The notes under the pieces are model-generated. The model did no database searches and was not told the DNA's origin. It worked only from the letters and a program-made list of their open reading frames with translations. 7,321 nt of DNA from Acidobacteriota bacterium (GTDB lineage Bacteria > Acidobacteriota > Terriglobia > UBA7540). The stretch spans positions 1 through 7,321 of the forward strand of contig JAKAWO010000150.1 in NCBI GenBank assembly GCA_021827255.1, read 5' to 3'. Both the position numbers and the translations under genes were made by a program. Positions 1 through 6,062 of this stretch are shown in pieces; within the stretch, counting starts at the first letter, position 1; every line of letters begins with the position of its first letter.

Positions 1-20
1 CGAAAACCAAAAACAAAAAA

Positions 21-72
21 GGGGACACTTCTAACGAGGTAAGAAAGGGGACATTTCTAAAGAGCTTTGACA
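21..72. mobile_element. Possible insertion-sequence end with tandem 18-bp motif
   Basis: Two near-identical copies of an 18-bp motif lie here in direct orientation. GGGGACACTTCTAACGAG is at 21-38 and GGGGACATTTCTAAAGAG at 47-64. They match at 16 of 18 positions with a 26-bp period. The second copy runs into CTTTGACA, so read from the right the segment begins TGTCAAAG. TG...CA termini with repeated internal sites are the style of IS21-type element ends, where transposase binds several sites. No transposase is visible, so the element body would have to lie left of the window. The family assignment is inference; only the tandem repeat is directly seen. Confidence 0.35.
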
Positions 73-88
73 GTTTCGTTGCCGCGCC

Positions 89-117
89 TTGACCTGGCGC
101 GCGCCTGCCGTTAGTAT
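89..117 (+). promoter_or_regulatory. Candidate sigma-70-type promoter for the glucuronidase gene
   Basis: TTGACC at 89-94 matches the -35 consensus at five of six positions. It is followed after exactly 17 bp by TAGTAT at 112-117, which matches the -10 consensus at four of six. Transcription would start near 124, giving a leader of about 42 bases before the ATG at 166. A perfect TTGACA also lies at 67-72, inside the insertion-like end, but nothing resembling a -10 box lies 16-18 bp after it. Prediction from hexamers alone in a GC-rich genome is weak. Confidence 0.35.
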
Positions 118-156
118 CTCTCCGGCTGAATCTTTGGATAGCCCGGGCAACGGGGC

Positions 157-161
157 GGAGG
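157..161 (+). promoter_or_regulatory. Shine-Dalgarno site of the glucuronidase gene
   Basis: GGAGG lies four bases before the ATG at 166. The spacing is short. The site supports this start, which is also the one that places the twin-arginine motif at residues 11-12. Confidence 0.6.
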
Positions 162-165
162 ACTC

Positions 166-2106
166 ATGGACAGCGGAGAAAATGACGGAATCACTCGCAG
201 GGACTTTCTGAAAGGCGTGGGGATGGCCAGCGGAGCGGCGGCTTCCTCGCCGCTTCTCAATCTCACCGTGGCCGCAGGGGAAGCCGATGCGCCCGCTGCC
301 AGCGCCGGAAGAACGCACACGCCCGGCGCCATGCGCCCCCAGCAGAACGAGTTTCGCAATCTGCTCGACCTCTCCGGCCTTTGGCAGTTTCAGCTCGACA
401 CCAAAAACGACGGCGAGCAAGCTCGATGGTTCAACGGCTTGCCCGCGCCGCAGCCGATTCCCGTTCCGGCGAGTTGGAATGAGCTATTTGACGACGCGGC
501 CAATTATCTGGGCTTCGCCTGGTACAGTCTCGAGACCTGGATTCCGAAAGCCTGGGAGGGCCAGAGAGTTTTCCTGCGCGTCTATTCCGCCACCTACGCC
601 GCCAAACTTTGGCTGAACGGCGAGCTGCTCGGCGAGCACAAGGGTGGCCATCTCCCCTTTGCCTTCGAGATCACCGCAAAGGCGCGCTCCAATCAATCCA
701 CTCGCATCGCCATTCGTGTCGAGAACCTGCAAAAGCCTGACCGCGTTCCGCCCGGCCCGCCGACCGGGAGAGGACGAGGATTCTTTTCCAGTTATCCTCC
801 GACCACTTACGACTTTTTCCCTTACGCCGGCATTGACCGCCAGGTGGCTCTATACTCCTGCCCTTCCACTCATGTCGAGGACATCACCGTCACCACGCGC
901 ATTGAGGGAAACGACGGGCGGGTCGCCGTGGCTGCCCGCGCGACCGGCGGCTGGAGCGGCAAAGGGCGCGCTGAGATTGTCACGGATTCGGGCCCAGTCT
1001 CGGCTGATCTCGTCTTCGTGCGCGGCGAAGCGCGGAGCGAGTTGCGTTTGCCCTCGGCGCATTTCTGGACGCCCGATCACCCGCACCTCTACCCGCTCAC
1101 GGTCAGCCTGCTCGAATCGGGACAGCCCTTCGATGCGTACTCGCTCCACCTCGGCGTTCGCACCATCGCCGTCCAAGGAGACCGCCTACTGCTGAACAAC
1201 CAGCCCATCGTGTTGCACGGCGTGGACAAGCATGAGGATTTTCCGCTTCACGGCAAGGGCCTTTGCGTGCCACAGCTCGTTCGCGACTGCCAGTTGCTCA
1301 AATGGATGGGCGCGAACGCCTACCGCACCTCGCACTACCCTTATTCCGAAGAGGCGATGGAGCTGGCCGACCGCATCGGCATCTTGATCCTGGATGAAAT
1401 CCCTGCTGTCGGCCTGAACTTCGCCCGTAGCGAGCAGGACATCCAGGCCTGGACCGCGATGGCCCAAAGCCAGCTCCGCGACCTGATCGCCCGCGACAAA
1501 AATCATCCCAGCGTCATCATGTGGTCCGTCGCCAACGAACCCGGCGCGGGTCCGCACCGGCCCGGCGGACAACCGAATTCGCAAGCCGTGGCCGCCGGCG
1601 CCGCCTATTTCACCAAAATGGTTGCGCTCGCCCATGAGCTCGATCCCACCCGTCCGGTCATTTTTGCCTCCGTGCAGGGTGGGCCGGAAGAATGGCTGAA
1701 ATTTGTGGACGTCATCGGCATCAACCGTTACTTCGGTTGGTATTCAGTGGGCGGGCGGCTCCATTTGGCCGAGACATTGTTAGCCAAAGACCTTGATGCC
1801 GTGCATGCCAGGTTTAGCAAGCCCATCATCCTGACGGAGTTCGGCGCTGACACCATCTCCGGCTACCACAGCCAGCCGCCGGAAATGTGGAGCGAAGACT
1901 ACCAGGCGGATCTGCTCGGCCGCTACGTTGACGTGGCCGAAAAACGACCCTTTATGGCCGGGACGCTCGTCTGGTGCTTTGCCGATTTCCGCACTGGACA
2001 GAACATCATTCGCGCCGAGGGCATGAACCAGAAAGGCGTCTTCACTCGGGACCGCCGGCCCAAGCGCGCCGCCCACCTGCTCCGCTCCCGCTGGCGCAAA
2101 TCCTAG
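166..2106 (+). CDS. uidA: Tat-exported family 2 beta-glucuronidase
   Basis: This 646-residue glycoside hydrolase of family 2 should release glucuronic acid from glucuronides by a retaining mechanism. Residues 10-16 (TRRDFLK), followed by a small-residue stretch to about 36, form a twin-arginine leader, so the enzyme probably acts in the periplasm. The order is a jelly-roll sugar-binding domain (about 60-232), an immunoglobulin-like domain (about 235-335) and a TIM barrel (about 336-646). Catalytic residues are E458 in ANEP (acid/base) and E558 in ILTEFGADT (nucleophile). D216 in DFFPYAGI, NRYFGWY at 520-526 and N621-x-K623 match E. coli UidA positions; the N-x-K pair reads the glucuronate carboxylate and argues against beta-galactosidase. 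The loop after VGLN (residue 419) is about 15 residues shorter than in E. coli, and about 12 residues are inserted after ANEP. The mature length of about 600 fits the family. The gene stands alone on the plus strand. Exact substrate is unknown. Confidence 0.92.
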   Translation: MDSGENDGITRRDFLKGVGMASGAAASSPLLNLTVAAGEADAPAASAGRTHTPGAMRPQQNEFRNLLDLSGLWQFQLDTKNDGEQARWFNGLPAPQPIPVPASWNELFDDAANYLGFAWYSLETWIPKAWEGQRVFLRVYSATYAAKLWLNGELLGEHKGGHLPFAFEITAKARSNQSTRIAIRVENLQKPDRVPPGPPTGRGRGFFSSYPPTTYDFFPYAGIDRQVALYSCPSTHVEDITVTTRIEGNDGRVAVAARATGGWSGKGRAEIVTDSGPVSADLVFVRGEARSELRLPSAHFWTPDHPHLYPLTVSLLESGQPFDAYSLHLGVRTIAVQGDRLLLNNQPIVLHGVDKHEDFPLHGKGLCVPQLVRDCQLLKWMGANAYRTSHYPYSEEAMELADRIGILILDEIPAVGLNFARSEQDIQAWTAMAQSQLRDLIARDKNHPSVIMWSVANEPGAGPHRPGGQPNSQAVAAGAAYFTKMVALAHELDPTRPVIFASVQGGPEEWLKFVDVIGINRYFGWYSVGGRLHLAETLLAKDLDAVHARFSKPIILTEFGADTISGYHSQPPEMWSEDYQADLLGRYVDVAEKRPFMAGTLVWCFADFRTGQNIIRAEGMNQKGVFTRDRRPKRAAHLLRSRWRKS

Positions 2107-2255
2107 CGCCCAGATTCTCTTTTGAAATGCAGGAGGATTTCCTCTCTTGGAAGCGCAGGGATCTCTTTGCTTCTCTGCTCCCTGGGTCCTGCCGTTGTTC
2201 CATCACTTCGCCCGTCTCCGCCTTCGCAATTTGTCCAAAGCGCGTGTGCCAATCG

Positions 2256-2288
2256 GCGCTTTGTAAGCGCTCTCAGCCTCGCTGGCTG
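2256..2288. terminator. Two tandem hairpins between convergent genes
   Basis: GCGCTT-TGT-AAGCGC (2256-2270) is a perfect six-pair stem with a three-base loop. CAGCC-TCGCT-GGCTG (2274-2288) is a five-pair stem directly after it. They sit between the plus-strand glucuronidase and the minus-strand ABC remnant, where a bidirectional terminator would be expected. Neither is followed by a T-run on either strand, so intrinsic termination is uncertain. I see nothing else in 2107-2310: no convincing gene, and no promoter. Confidence 0.3.
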
Positions 2289-2310
2289 CGGGTTCCCGGC
2301 GTCTGCTTTT

Positions 2311-2730
2311 TCATTTCACCAGCCAACCATCTTCGAGCTTGACGATGCGGCTGCCGTAAGCGGCCCAATTCTCGTTGTGGGTGACTTGAACGATTGTCGT
2401 ACCCTCCTGGTTCAGCCGCTTGAAAAGGTCCATGATTTCCTTTCCCTGGCTCGTATGCAGATTCCCGGTGGGCTCGTCGGCCAAAATCAGGCCGGGGCTG
2501 GCAATGACGGCTCGCGCTACGGCCACAAGCTGCTGCTGACCGCCAGAAAGCTGGCTGGGGTAAAGGTCTTTTTTGCCGACGATATGGAATCGGTCAAGCG
2601 TGTCCGCCACCAGGGCCTGCCTCTCTGAGTTCCTGACGTTGCGGTAAGAGAGCGGGATATCGAGATTTTCCGCCACCGTCAGGCTATCGAGCAAATGATA
2701 TTGCTGGAACACAAAGCCAATGTGCCGCTC
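2311..2730 (-). pseudogene. Truncated MacB/LolD-type ABC transporter ATPase
   Basis: The last 138 or so codons encode the C-terminal part of an ABC ATPase of the MacB/LolD export family. From the N-terminal side one reads the Q-loop (GFVFQQ, near 2713-2704), an ENLDIPL helix typical of this family, the signature LSGGQQQ, Walker B LILADEPTGN and the switch histidine in QVTHNE. The reading frame continues upstream to an ATG at 2856. However, the 40-odd residues it adds do not resemble an ATPase, and the Walker A P-loop (GxxGxGKS/T) is missing from that extension and from what I read of the other minus-strand frames nearby. Without it the product cannot bind ATP normally. The D-loop reads NLHT rather than NLDS; I recall NLH occurring in related ATPases, so this need not be decay. 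No partner permease gene is nearby. The family call is firm; non-functionality is inferred from the missing third of the domain. Confidence 0.82.
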
Positions 2731-2779
2731 CGGAGTGAGGGGTGTTATCACTATTTCGTCTTCTCGTGAGGAGACCGCG

Positions 2780-3055
2780 GATGACGGAACGAAATTGAGA
2801 TATGGCGTCTTCTCGCCGCTCGCCGGCGCGGTGGTTTCGATATTGAAATACGGCATTGCGGCGCCGCTTTGGCCGGTACGGACCGATCAAGAGGGCGTGT
2901 TTGTTTTTCCCAAGTTGCAACCGGGGTTATACGCGTTACGGGTGTCCAAGAAAGGCTCTGCGGATACGAAGGTTTCCGGTTTGCGCGTGAGGCCGAGAAA
3001 AATGCTGCGCGTGGAACTCTCAACGCGGAGGCTTGGCGCTTTTTGTTGTCCGTAA
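2780..3055 (+). pseudogene. Fragment of a carboxypeptidase-regulatory-like beta-sandwich protein
   Basis: The plus-strand frame ending in TAA at 3053-3055 reads as one beta-sandwich repeat of the carboxypeptidase-regulatory-like type. It has PLAGAVVSI, then TDQEGVFVFPKLQPGLYAL, RVSKKG and finally LRVRPRKMLRVEL. The pattern 'GA.V.I ... T...G.F.F..L.PG.Y.L.V...G' is characteristic of these domains, which are common at the N-termini of outer-membrane and secreted proteins. The frame can be opened at an ATG at 2720, but that lies inside sequence antisense to the ABC remnant, has no ribosome-binding site and gives no signal peptide. I therefore read this as a 5'-truncated remnant. The boundary near 2780 is approximate. 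It could instead be a chance ORF in decayed DNA, but the motif order makes that less likely. Confidence 0.5.
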
Positions 3056-3096
3056 TGCCGTGTCGGGACTGCCGCTGGAAAAGCGAGTACCCAAAG

Positions 3097-3140
3097 CAGA
3101 TTCTTTGCCCCGACGAAGGGCACTGAGGCTCAGAATGACG
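3097..3140 (-). repeat. Possible dispersed intergenic repeat
   Basis: Read on the minus strand, this segment starts CGTCATTCTGAGCCTCAG and ends CAAAGAATCTG. The 'GTCATTCTGAGC ... AAGAATCT' pattern resembles a dispersed non-coding sequence I associate with Acidobacteriota-like genomes. Only one copy is in this window, so its repeat nature cannot be shown here. It lies in the non-coding stretch 3056-3308, where I see no gene. Confidence 0.3.
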
Positions 3141-3219
3141 AGCCCGGCGCTCGCGTACTTTGGTTGAAAGGCGCGCGATCCTGCCTCGTCGGGACCACGG
3201 CAATCCGAGCGGAAATAGA

Positions 3220-3295
3220 CGCGGGACGTAACGACCCCGGCTAAAGTCGCGATGGGGACATCGCCGCTACAAAAGGGAAGGGCCGCGGGACGTAA
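3220..3295. repeat. 12-bp direct repeat flanking a hairpin
   Basis: CGCGGGACGTAA occurs twice, at 3220-3231 and 3284-3295, exactly 64 bp apart. Between the copies is a perfect stem-loop, GCGATG-GGGA-CATCGC (3249-3264). The arrangement is a direct repeat bracketing a palindrome, just downstream of the minus-strand isomerase gene. It could be a small repeated intergenic module or the footprint of a past insertion; nothing in the sequence decides between these. Confidence 0.5.
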
Positions 3296-3297
3296 AG

Positions 3298-3309
3298 GCC
3301 TGCGCAGGC
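3298..3309 (-). terminator. Palindrome at the stop codon of the isomerase gene
   Basis: GCCTGCGCAGGC is a perfect 12-bp palindrome that begins within the TAG stop of the isomerase gene. On the minus strand it is followed by CTTTACG. Folded, it gives only a four-pair stem with a four-base loop and a short T-run, so it is at best a weak terminator. Confidence 0.25.
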
Positions 3310-4202
3310 TAGAGTTCGTATTTCGCGGCCATTTTTTGAAGGAAGATGACGGATTCGCGGTACTGGGCGTCGAGGTCGGAGACCATGCCGACGTCCACGG
3401 CGACGTAGCCGGAGAAGCCGTGCTTCTTGAGGCCCTGGAAGACGCCGTCCCAATCCACGGTGCCGCGGCCGGCGGCGAAGTGGTCATTGACGCGGCCGTC
3501 GTTGTCAGCGGCGTGGACGAAGAAGATGCGCCGGCCGAGCTTTTCCACGCTCAGCGCCAGAATTTCTTTTTGAGCGTTCAAGTGCGCGGTGTCGAGGACC
3601 GCGCCAAAATTTTCATCGCCGACCGCGTCCAGCATGCGCAGGATGGCATCGGTATTGGCGAGCAATTCGCCGACGCGCGGCTCGACGCAGAACTTAAGAC
3701 GCGCGGATTTGGCCTCGCGGGTGAAGCGGCTGAAGCTTTCTACCATGGCCTCCCAGAGGCGCGGCCACTCGAAAGCGGGGTCAATCTCGACCGTGAAGTG
3801 TTTGCCGTAGCTGATGCTCTCTTTGTAAGGCGAGTCGCCGCGAAATTTGAGCGGCGCGGTGAAACTGTCGCCCTGAATTGTAGCGCAGCCTAAGTCGTGG
3901 GCGATTTCAACGCCACGCCGGAAAAGGTCCCACGCTTCTTCGCGCTCGTGGCGGCTGAGGCTGACGGAGCCGGGGAGAATGGGGCAGAAGTTGATGATTT
4001 TCAGGCCTTCGCCGTCGGCCACTTTGGCGAGTTCGCGGCGGTTATCATAGACGGCGATGAGATTGTCTCGGCGCACGCCTTCGAGCTCGGCGTAGTCAAA
4101 GCCGAGCGACTTCATCTCCTTCAGAACTTTGAAGGTGTTCTCCATCGAGGGTGGATAACCGTATTTGCTGATCGCGTACAGCCAGCAACAACTGATCTTC
4201 AT
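3309..4202 (-). CDS. Sugar phosphate isomerase/epimerase family TIM barrel
   Basis: This 297-residue protein of the xylose-isomerase-like TIM-barrel superfamily is expected to be a cytoplasmic, divalent-metal enzyme that isomerises or epimerises a sugar or related polyol. Its substrate cannot be read from sequence. Likely metal and catalytic residues follow the family order: E174 in CVEPR, D204 and H207 in LDTAH, H230 in FVHAADNDGR, and D270 in AVDVG, with the typical GRGTVDWDGVF segment at 245-255. The last ligand is usually glutamate (as in tagatose/psicose 3-epimerases); aspartate here is conservative but notable. There is no signal peptide. An upstream ATG at 4364 would add 54 unfamily-like residues and overlap the fmdB-like gene. 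The ATG at 4202 with GGGAG seven bases upstream and the typical MKISCC opening is preferred. It lies 137 bases after the fmdB-like gene on the same strand, so co-transcription is possible. Confidence 0.87.
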   Translation of the reverse strand: MKISCCWLYAISKYGYPPSMENTFKVLKEMKSLGFDYAELEGVRRDNLIAVYDNRRELAKVADGEGLKIINFCPILPGSVSLSRHEREEAWDLFRRGVEIAHDLGCATIQGDSFTAPLKFRGDSPYKESISYGKHFTVEIDPAFEWPRLWEAMVESFSRFTREAKSARLKFCVEPRVGELLANTDAILRMLDAVGDENFGAVLDTAHLNAQKEILALSVEKLGRRIFFVHAADNDGRVNDHFAAGRGTVDWDGVFQGLKKHGFSGYVAVDVGMVSDLDAQYRESVIFLQKMAAKYEL

Positions 4203-4209
4203 GGAGGGT

Positions 4210-4214
4210 CTCCC
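4210..4214 (-). promoter_or_regulatory. Shine-Dalgarno site fixing the isomerase start
   Basis: GGGAG on the minus strand lies seven bases before the ATG at 4202. It favours this start over the in-frame ATG at 4364, which would overlap the preceding gene. Confidence 0.5.
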
Positions 4215-4280
4215 GCGGGCCGCCGAGCGACGGTCCAATAGCGTTGTGATGAGAACTTGAAAGCCAAGACGGCGGAATGC

Positions 4281-4330
4281 CGGAGCACCGGCTCCGCTCC
4301 ATGCCGCGTTCTGTGCCGTCGCCGACGGCA
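4281..4330. other. Two intergenic hairpins between fmdB-like gene and isomerase
   Basis: CGGAGC-ACCG-GCTCCG (4281-4296) and TGCCGTC-GCC-GACGGCA (4314-4330) are perfect six- and seven-pair stem-loops. The second begins nine bases after the fmdB-like stop in the direction of transcription. Without a T-run it is not a classical terminator; it could stabilise an mRNA end or reduce read-through into the isomerase gene. Such compact GC-rich palindromes also resemble REP-like dispersed elements. Confidence 0.4.
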
Positions 4331-4339
4331 TCAAAGACT

Positions 4340-4534
4340 TCAGGTCGAAGCGCCCGGCGCGCAACCCCGCCGAGAACCGCTAACGGACGACCCCGTTGAG
4401 CTGAAACGCGACAATTGCTGGGCGACTTTCTTGGAGCCGCACACGGGGCAAATCGCTGCGCCCGCGTGCCGGCTCAGGATCAGCTTCTCAAAGCTCTTTC
4501 CGCACTTGCTGCAACGGTATTCGTAAATGGGCAT
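4340..4534 (-). CDS. FmdB-family zinc-ribbon protein
   Basis: This 64-residue protein opens with MPIYEYRC, the conserved start of the FmdB family of small putative regulators. C8-x2-C11 and C29-x2-C32 form a zinc ribbon. The tail from about residue 41 is rich in serine and glycine with a lone C58, as is common in the family. The family is named after a putative regulator of formamidase genes in a methylotroph, but its true role in most bacteria is unknown. The start at 4534 is chosen because family homology begins there and GGAGGAG lies 11 bases upstream; the same frame opens at 4588 without similarity. It is encoded between the esterase (176 bases upstream) and the isomerase (137 bases downstream), all on the minus strand. 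Nothing ties it to formamide metabolism here. Confidence 0.86.
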   Translation of the reverse strand: MPIYEYRCSKCGKSFEKLILSRHAGAAICPVCGSKKVAQQLSRFSSTGSSVSGSRRGCAPGAST

Positions 4535-4710
4535 TTGGGCTTGCTCTCCTCCGCAACGGCCTTCCCTTCTATTCAGATGCTGGGACAACTTTCAGGTTTC
4601 GCCGGGCTAAGGCCGGCAATTTCCTGACCTGCCATGGGCAAGCTGCCGACGTTCGGCCGCGGGATGAATCCTCCAGTTTATCAGAAACCGGTTGGCGGCC
4701 GCCCGTCTCG

Positions 4711-5910
4711 TCACGGCGTGTTTTTCCTGAAGAGCAGCGGCGCGAAGGCGGCCAGGTTGCCGCGCCACACCATCCAACTATGGACTCCGGGCGTTCCGAT
4801 CTTGGTGAACTTGACGCCCTTGCTTCTCAGCCAGGCGCGAAGCTTGACGTTAAACGGGCCGACGAGCGTGTCCTGCTCGCCGCAAGCAACCCAAAGCAGG
4901 CGCAACTTGGAATTGTCCTTGGCGGCGAGGCGCGGGAACTCCTGATCGAGATCGGGAAGCAGACCCGCGCTGAAGGCGCCGACCCAAGCAAAACGGTTCA
5001 AATGGTTGAGGCCGACATAAAGGGACTCGCCGCCGCCCATCGAGAGACCGGCAATGGCGGTGTTGGCGCGGCCGGGCAAAACGCGATAATCCTTTTCAAC
5101 CCGCGGCATGACTTCGGTGAGTAAAGCCTCGGAGAACTTAGTCAGATTTTCCTTAGCCAAATCCGTTTTGCCGAGCGCTCCGGGTTTAAGAATTTGCGGC
5201 GCGCCGTAGCCGAGCGGCATAACGACAATCATCGGCTTGGCCTTTCCCTGGGCGATCAGGTTGTCGAGGATGATGTTGGCGCGGCCCACCGCCGTCCAGC
5301 CGTTGGCGCCGTCGCTGAAACCGTGGAGAAGATAGAGGACGGGATAGCGTTTTCTGCCGCGCGGGTTGTAGCCGGGGGGAGTGTAAACGTAAAAGTCGCG
5401 ATTATCACCGACCACATTGGAGTGATAAAAGTGATGGTGAACGATGCCGTGCGGCACATTGTTCATCTCCCACGGCAGAGATGATGGGCCGGGGACGTGA
5501 ACCATATTTTGGGGGTTGAGGAGATTGGGTTTGATGAGCGAATTCGAAGGGTCCATCAGCCCGACGCCATCCGCCAAGAATGAGTAGCCGTAATACTCCG
5601 GCTGGAGCGGTCCGACGGTGACGCTCCAAACGCCGTGCGCGCCTTTTTGCATTGGGGCGGGCTTTGCGCCTTCGAGCAACAACAGAACCTTGCGGGCGTT
5701 GGGGTCGCGGAAACGGAAAGTGACTTTGCGGTCCGAGTGTACTTGCGGTGACACGACGCGCCAAGGAAATAAAAACGGAGGAGGGGTCTTGGCTGGCTGG
5801 GCTGCGTTCGTGGCCTGCGCGAGGGCGGGGATGACGGAGACCATCAATGAAAGCACAAGGGAACCGAGGACAAATTTTTGGCGAAGTCTGAGCTGCAAGG
5901 GACTGAGCAT
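4711..5910 (-). CDS. Secreted enterochelin-esterase-like hydrolase with N-terminal E-set domain
   Basis: This 399-residue carboxylic-ester hydrolase is related to the enterochelin esterase (Fes), feruloyl and acetylxylan esterase group. Residues 1-31 form a signal peptide: positively charged RLRQK, a hydrophobic core, and ALA before Q32. Residues about 45-140 form an immunoglobulin-like E-set/CBM48-type domain (VTFRFRDPNARKVLLL ... YYGYSFLADG). Residues about 165-395 form an alpha/beta hydrolase with YPVLYLLHGFSD at the oxyanion region. The triad is probably S290 in GLSMGG, D347 in CGEQD and H377 in GVHSW. This architecture is common in secreted plant-cell-wall esterases, so a hydroxycinnamate or acetyl ester of a polysaccharide is a reasonable guess, but the substrate is not determined. 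A weak TATACT lies at 5934-5939 on the minus strand with no good -35, so the promoter is unresolved. The ATG at 5910 is firm because of the site at 5916-5923. Confidence 0.9.
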   Translation of the reverse strand: MLSPLQLRLRQKFVLGSLVLSLMVSVIPALAQATNAAQPAKTPPPFLFPWRVVSPQVHSDRKVTFRFRDPNARKVLLLLEGAKPAPMQKGAHGVWSVTVGPLQPEYYGYSFLADGVGLMDPSNSLIKPNLLNPQNMVHVPGPSSLPWEMNNVPHGIVHHHFYHSNVVGDNRDFYVYTPPGYNPRGRKRYPVLYLLHGFSDGANGWTAVGRANIILDNLIAQGKAKPMIVVMPLGYGAPQILKPGALGKTDLAKENLTKFSEALLTEVMPRVEKDYRVLPGRANTAIAGLSMGGGESLYVGLNHLNRFAWVGAFSAGLLPDLDQEFPRLAAKDNSKLRLLWVACGEQDTLVGPFNVKLRAWLRSKGVKFTKIGTPGVHSWMVWRGNLAAFAPLLFRKNTP

Positions 5911-5915
5911 ACGGA

Positions 5916-5923
5916 ACCTCCTT
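5916..5923 (-). promoter_or_regulatory. Strong Shine-Dalgarno site of the esterase gene
   Basis: AAGGAGGT on the minus strand is a full-length match to the anti-Shine-Dalgarno sequence and lies five bases from the ATG at 5910. It is the strongest ribosome-binding site in the window and fixes the esterase start. Confidence 0.85.
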
Positions 5924-6029
5924 CGGGCCGGTCAGTATATACCAGACGCACAGAAGCGGAACAGCATCATCCGTGATCCTGCGGTTCAATGTCGGCCGTT
6001 GAGTGTTGATGGGCCGCGTAGAGGCAGGC

Positions 6030-6056
6030 GCGGACGCCGTCCGCCCCGCCAGGCGG
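6030..6056 (-). terminator. Hairpins downstream of the hybrid kinase gene
   Basis: GCGGAC-GCC-GTCCGC (6030-6044) is a perfect six-pair stem-loop. CCGCC-A-GGCGG (6046-6056) is an 11-bp near-palindrome immediately beside it, seven bases past the kinase stop. The position suits a transcript end. There is no T-run, so termination, if any, would not be of the classical intrinsic type. The rest of 5911-6062 holds the esterase leader and nothing else I can identify. Confidence 0.35.
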
Positions 6057-6062
6057 CAGGTC

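Noticed and set aside
67..95. Hybrid promoter using the perfect TTGACA at 67-72
   Set aside because: No -10-like hexamer lies 16-18 bp downstream; the pair at 89-94 and 112-117 fits better.
644..1195. Plus-strand ORF of 183 codons inside the glucuronidase gene
   Set aside because: Out-of-frame, Ser/Arg/Pro-rich translation of the glucuronidase gene with no domain.
2122..2628. Plus-strand ORF of 168 codons after the glucuronidase
   Set aside because: Most of it is antisense to the ABC ATPase remnant. An AGGAGG lies near 2151, but no plausible start and coding sequence follow it.
3220..3295. CRISPR-like array
   Set aside because: Only two 12-bp copies, a single 52-bp interval containing its own palindrome, and no cas genes.
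3252..3893. Plus-strand ORF of 213 codons
   Set aside because: It is antisense to the isomerase gene, has no recognisable domain or ribosome-binding site, and is the kind of open frame that high GC content produces opposite a real gene.
5934..5939. TATACT as -10 box for the esterase gene
   Set aside because: No acceptable -35 lies 16-18 bp upstream, so it was noted in the esterase entry but not called as a promoter.
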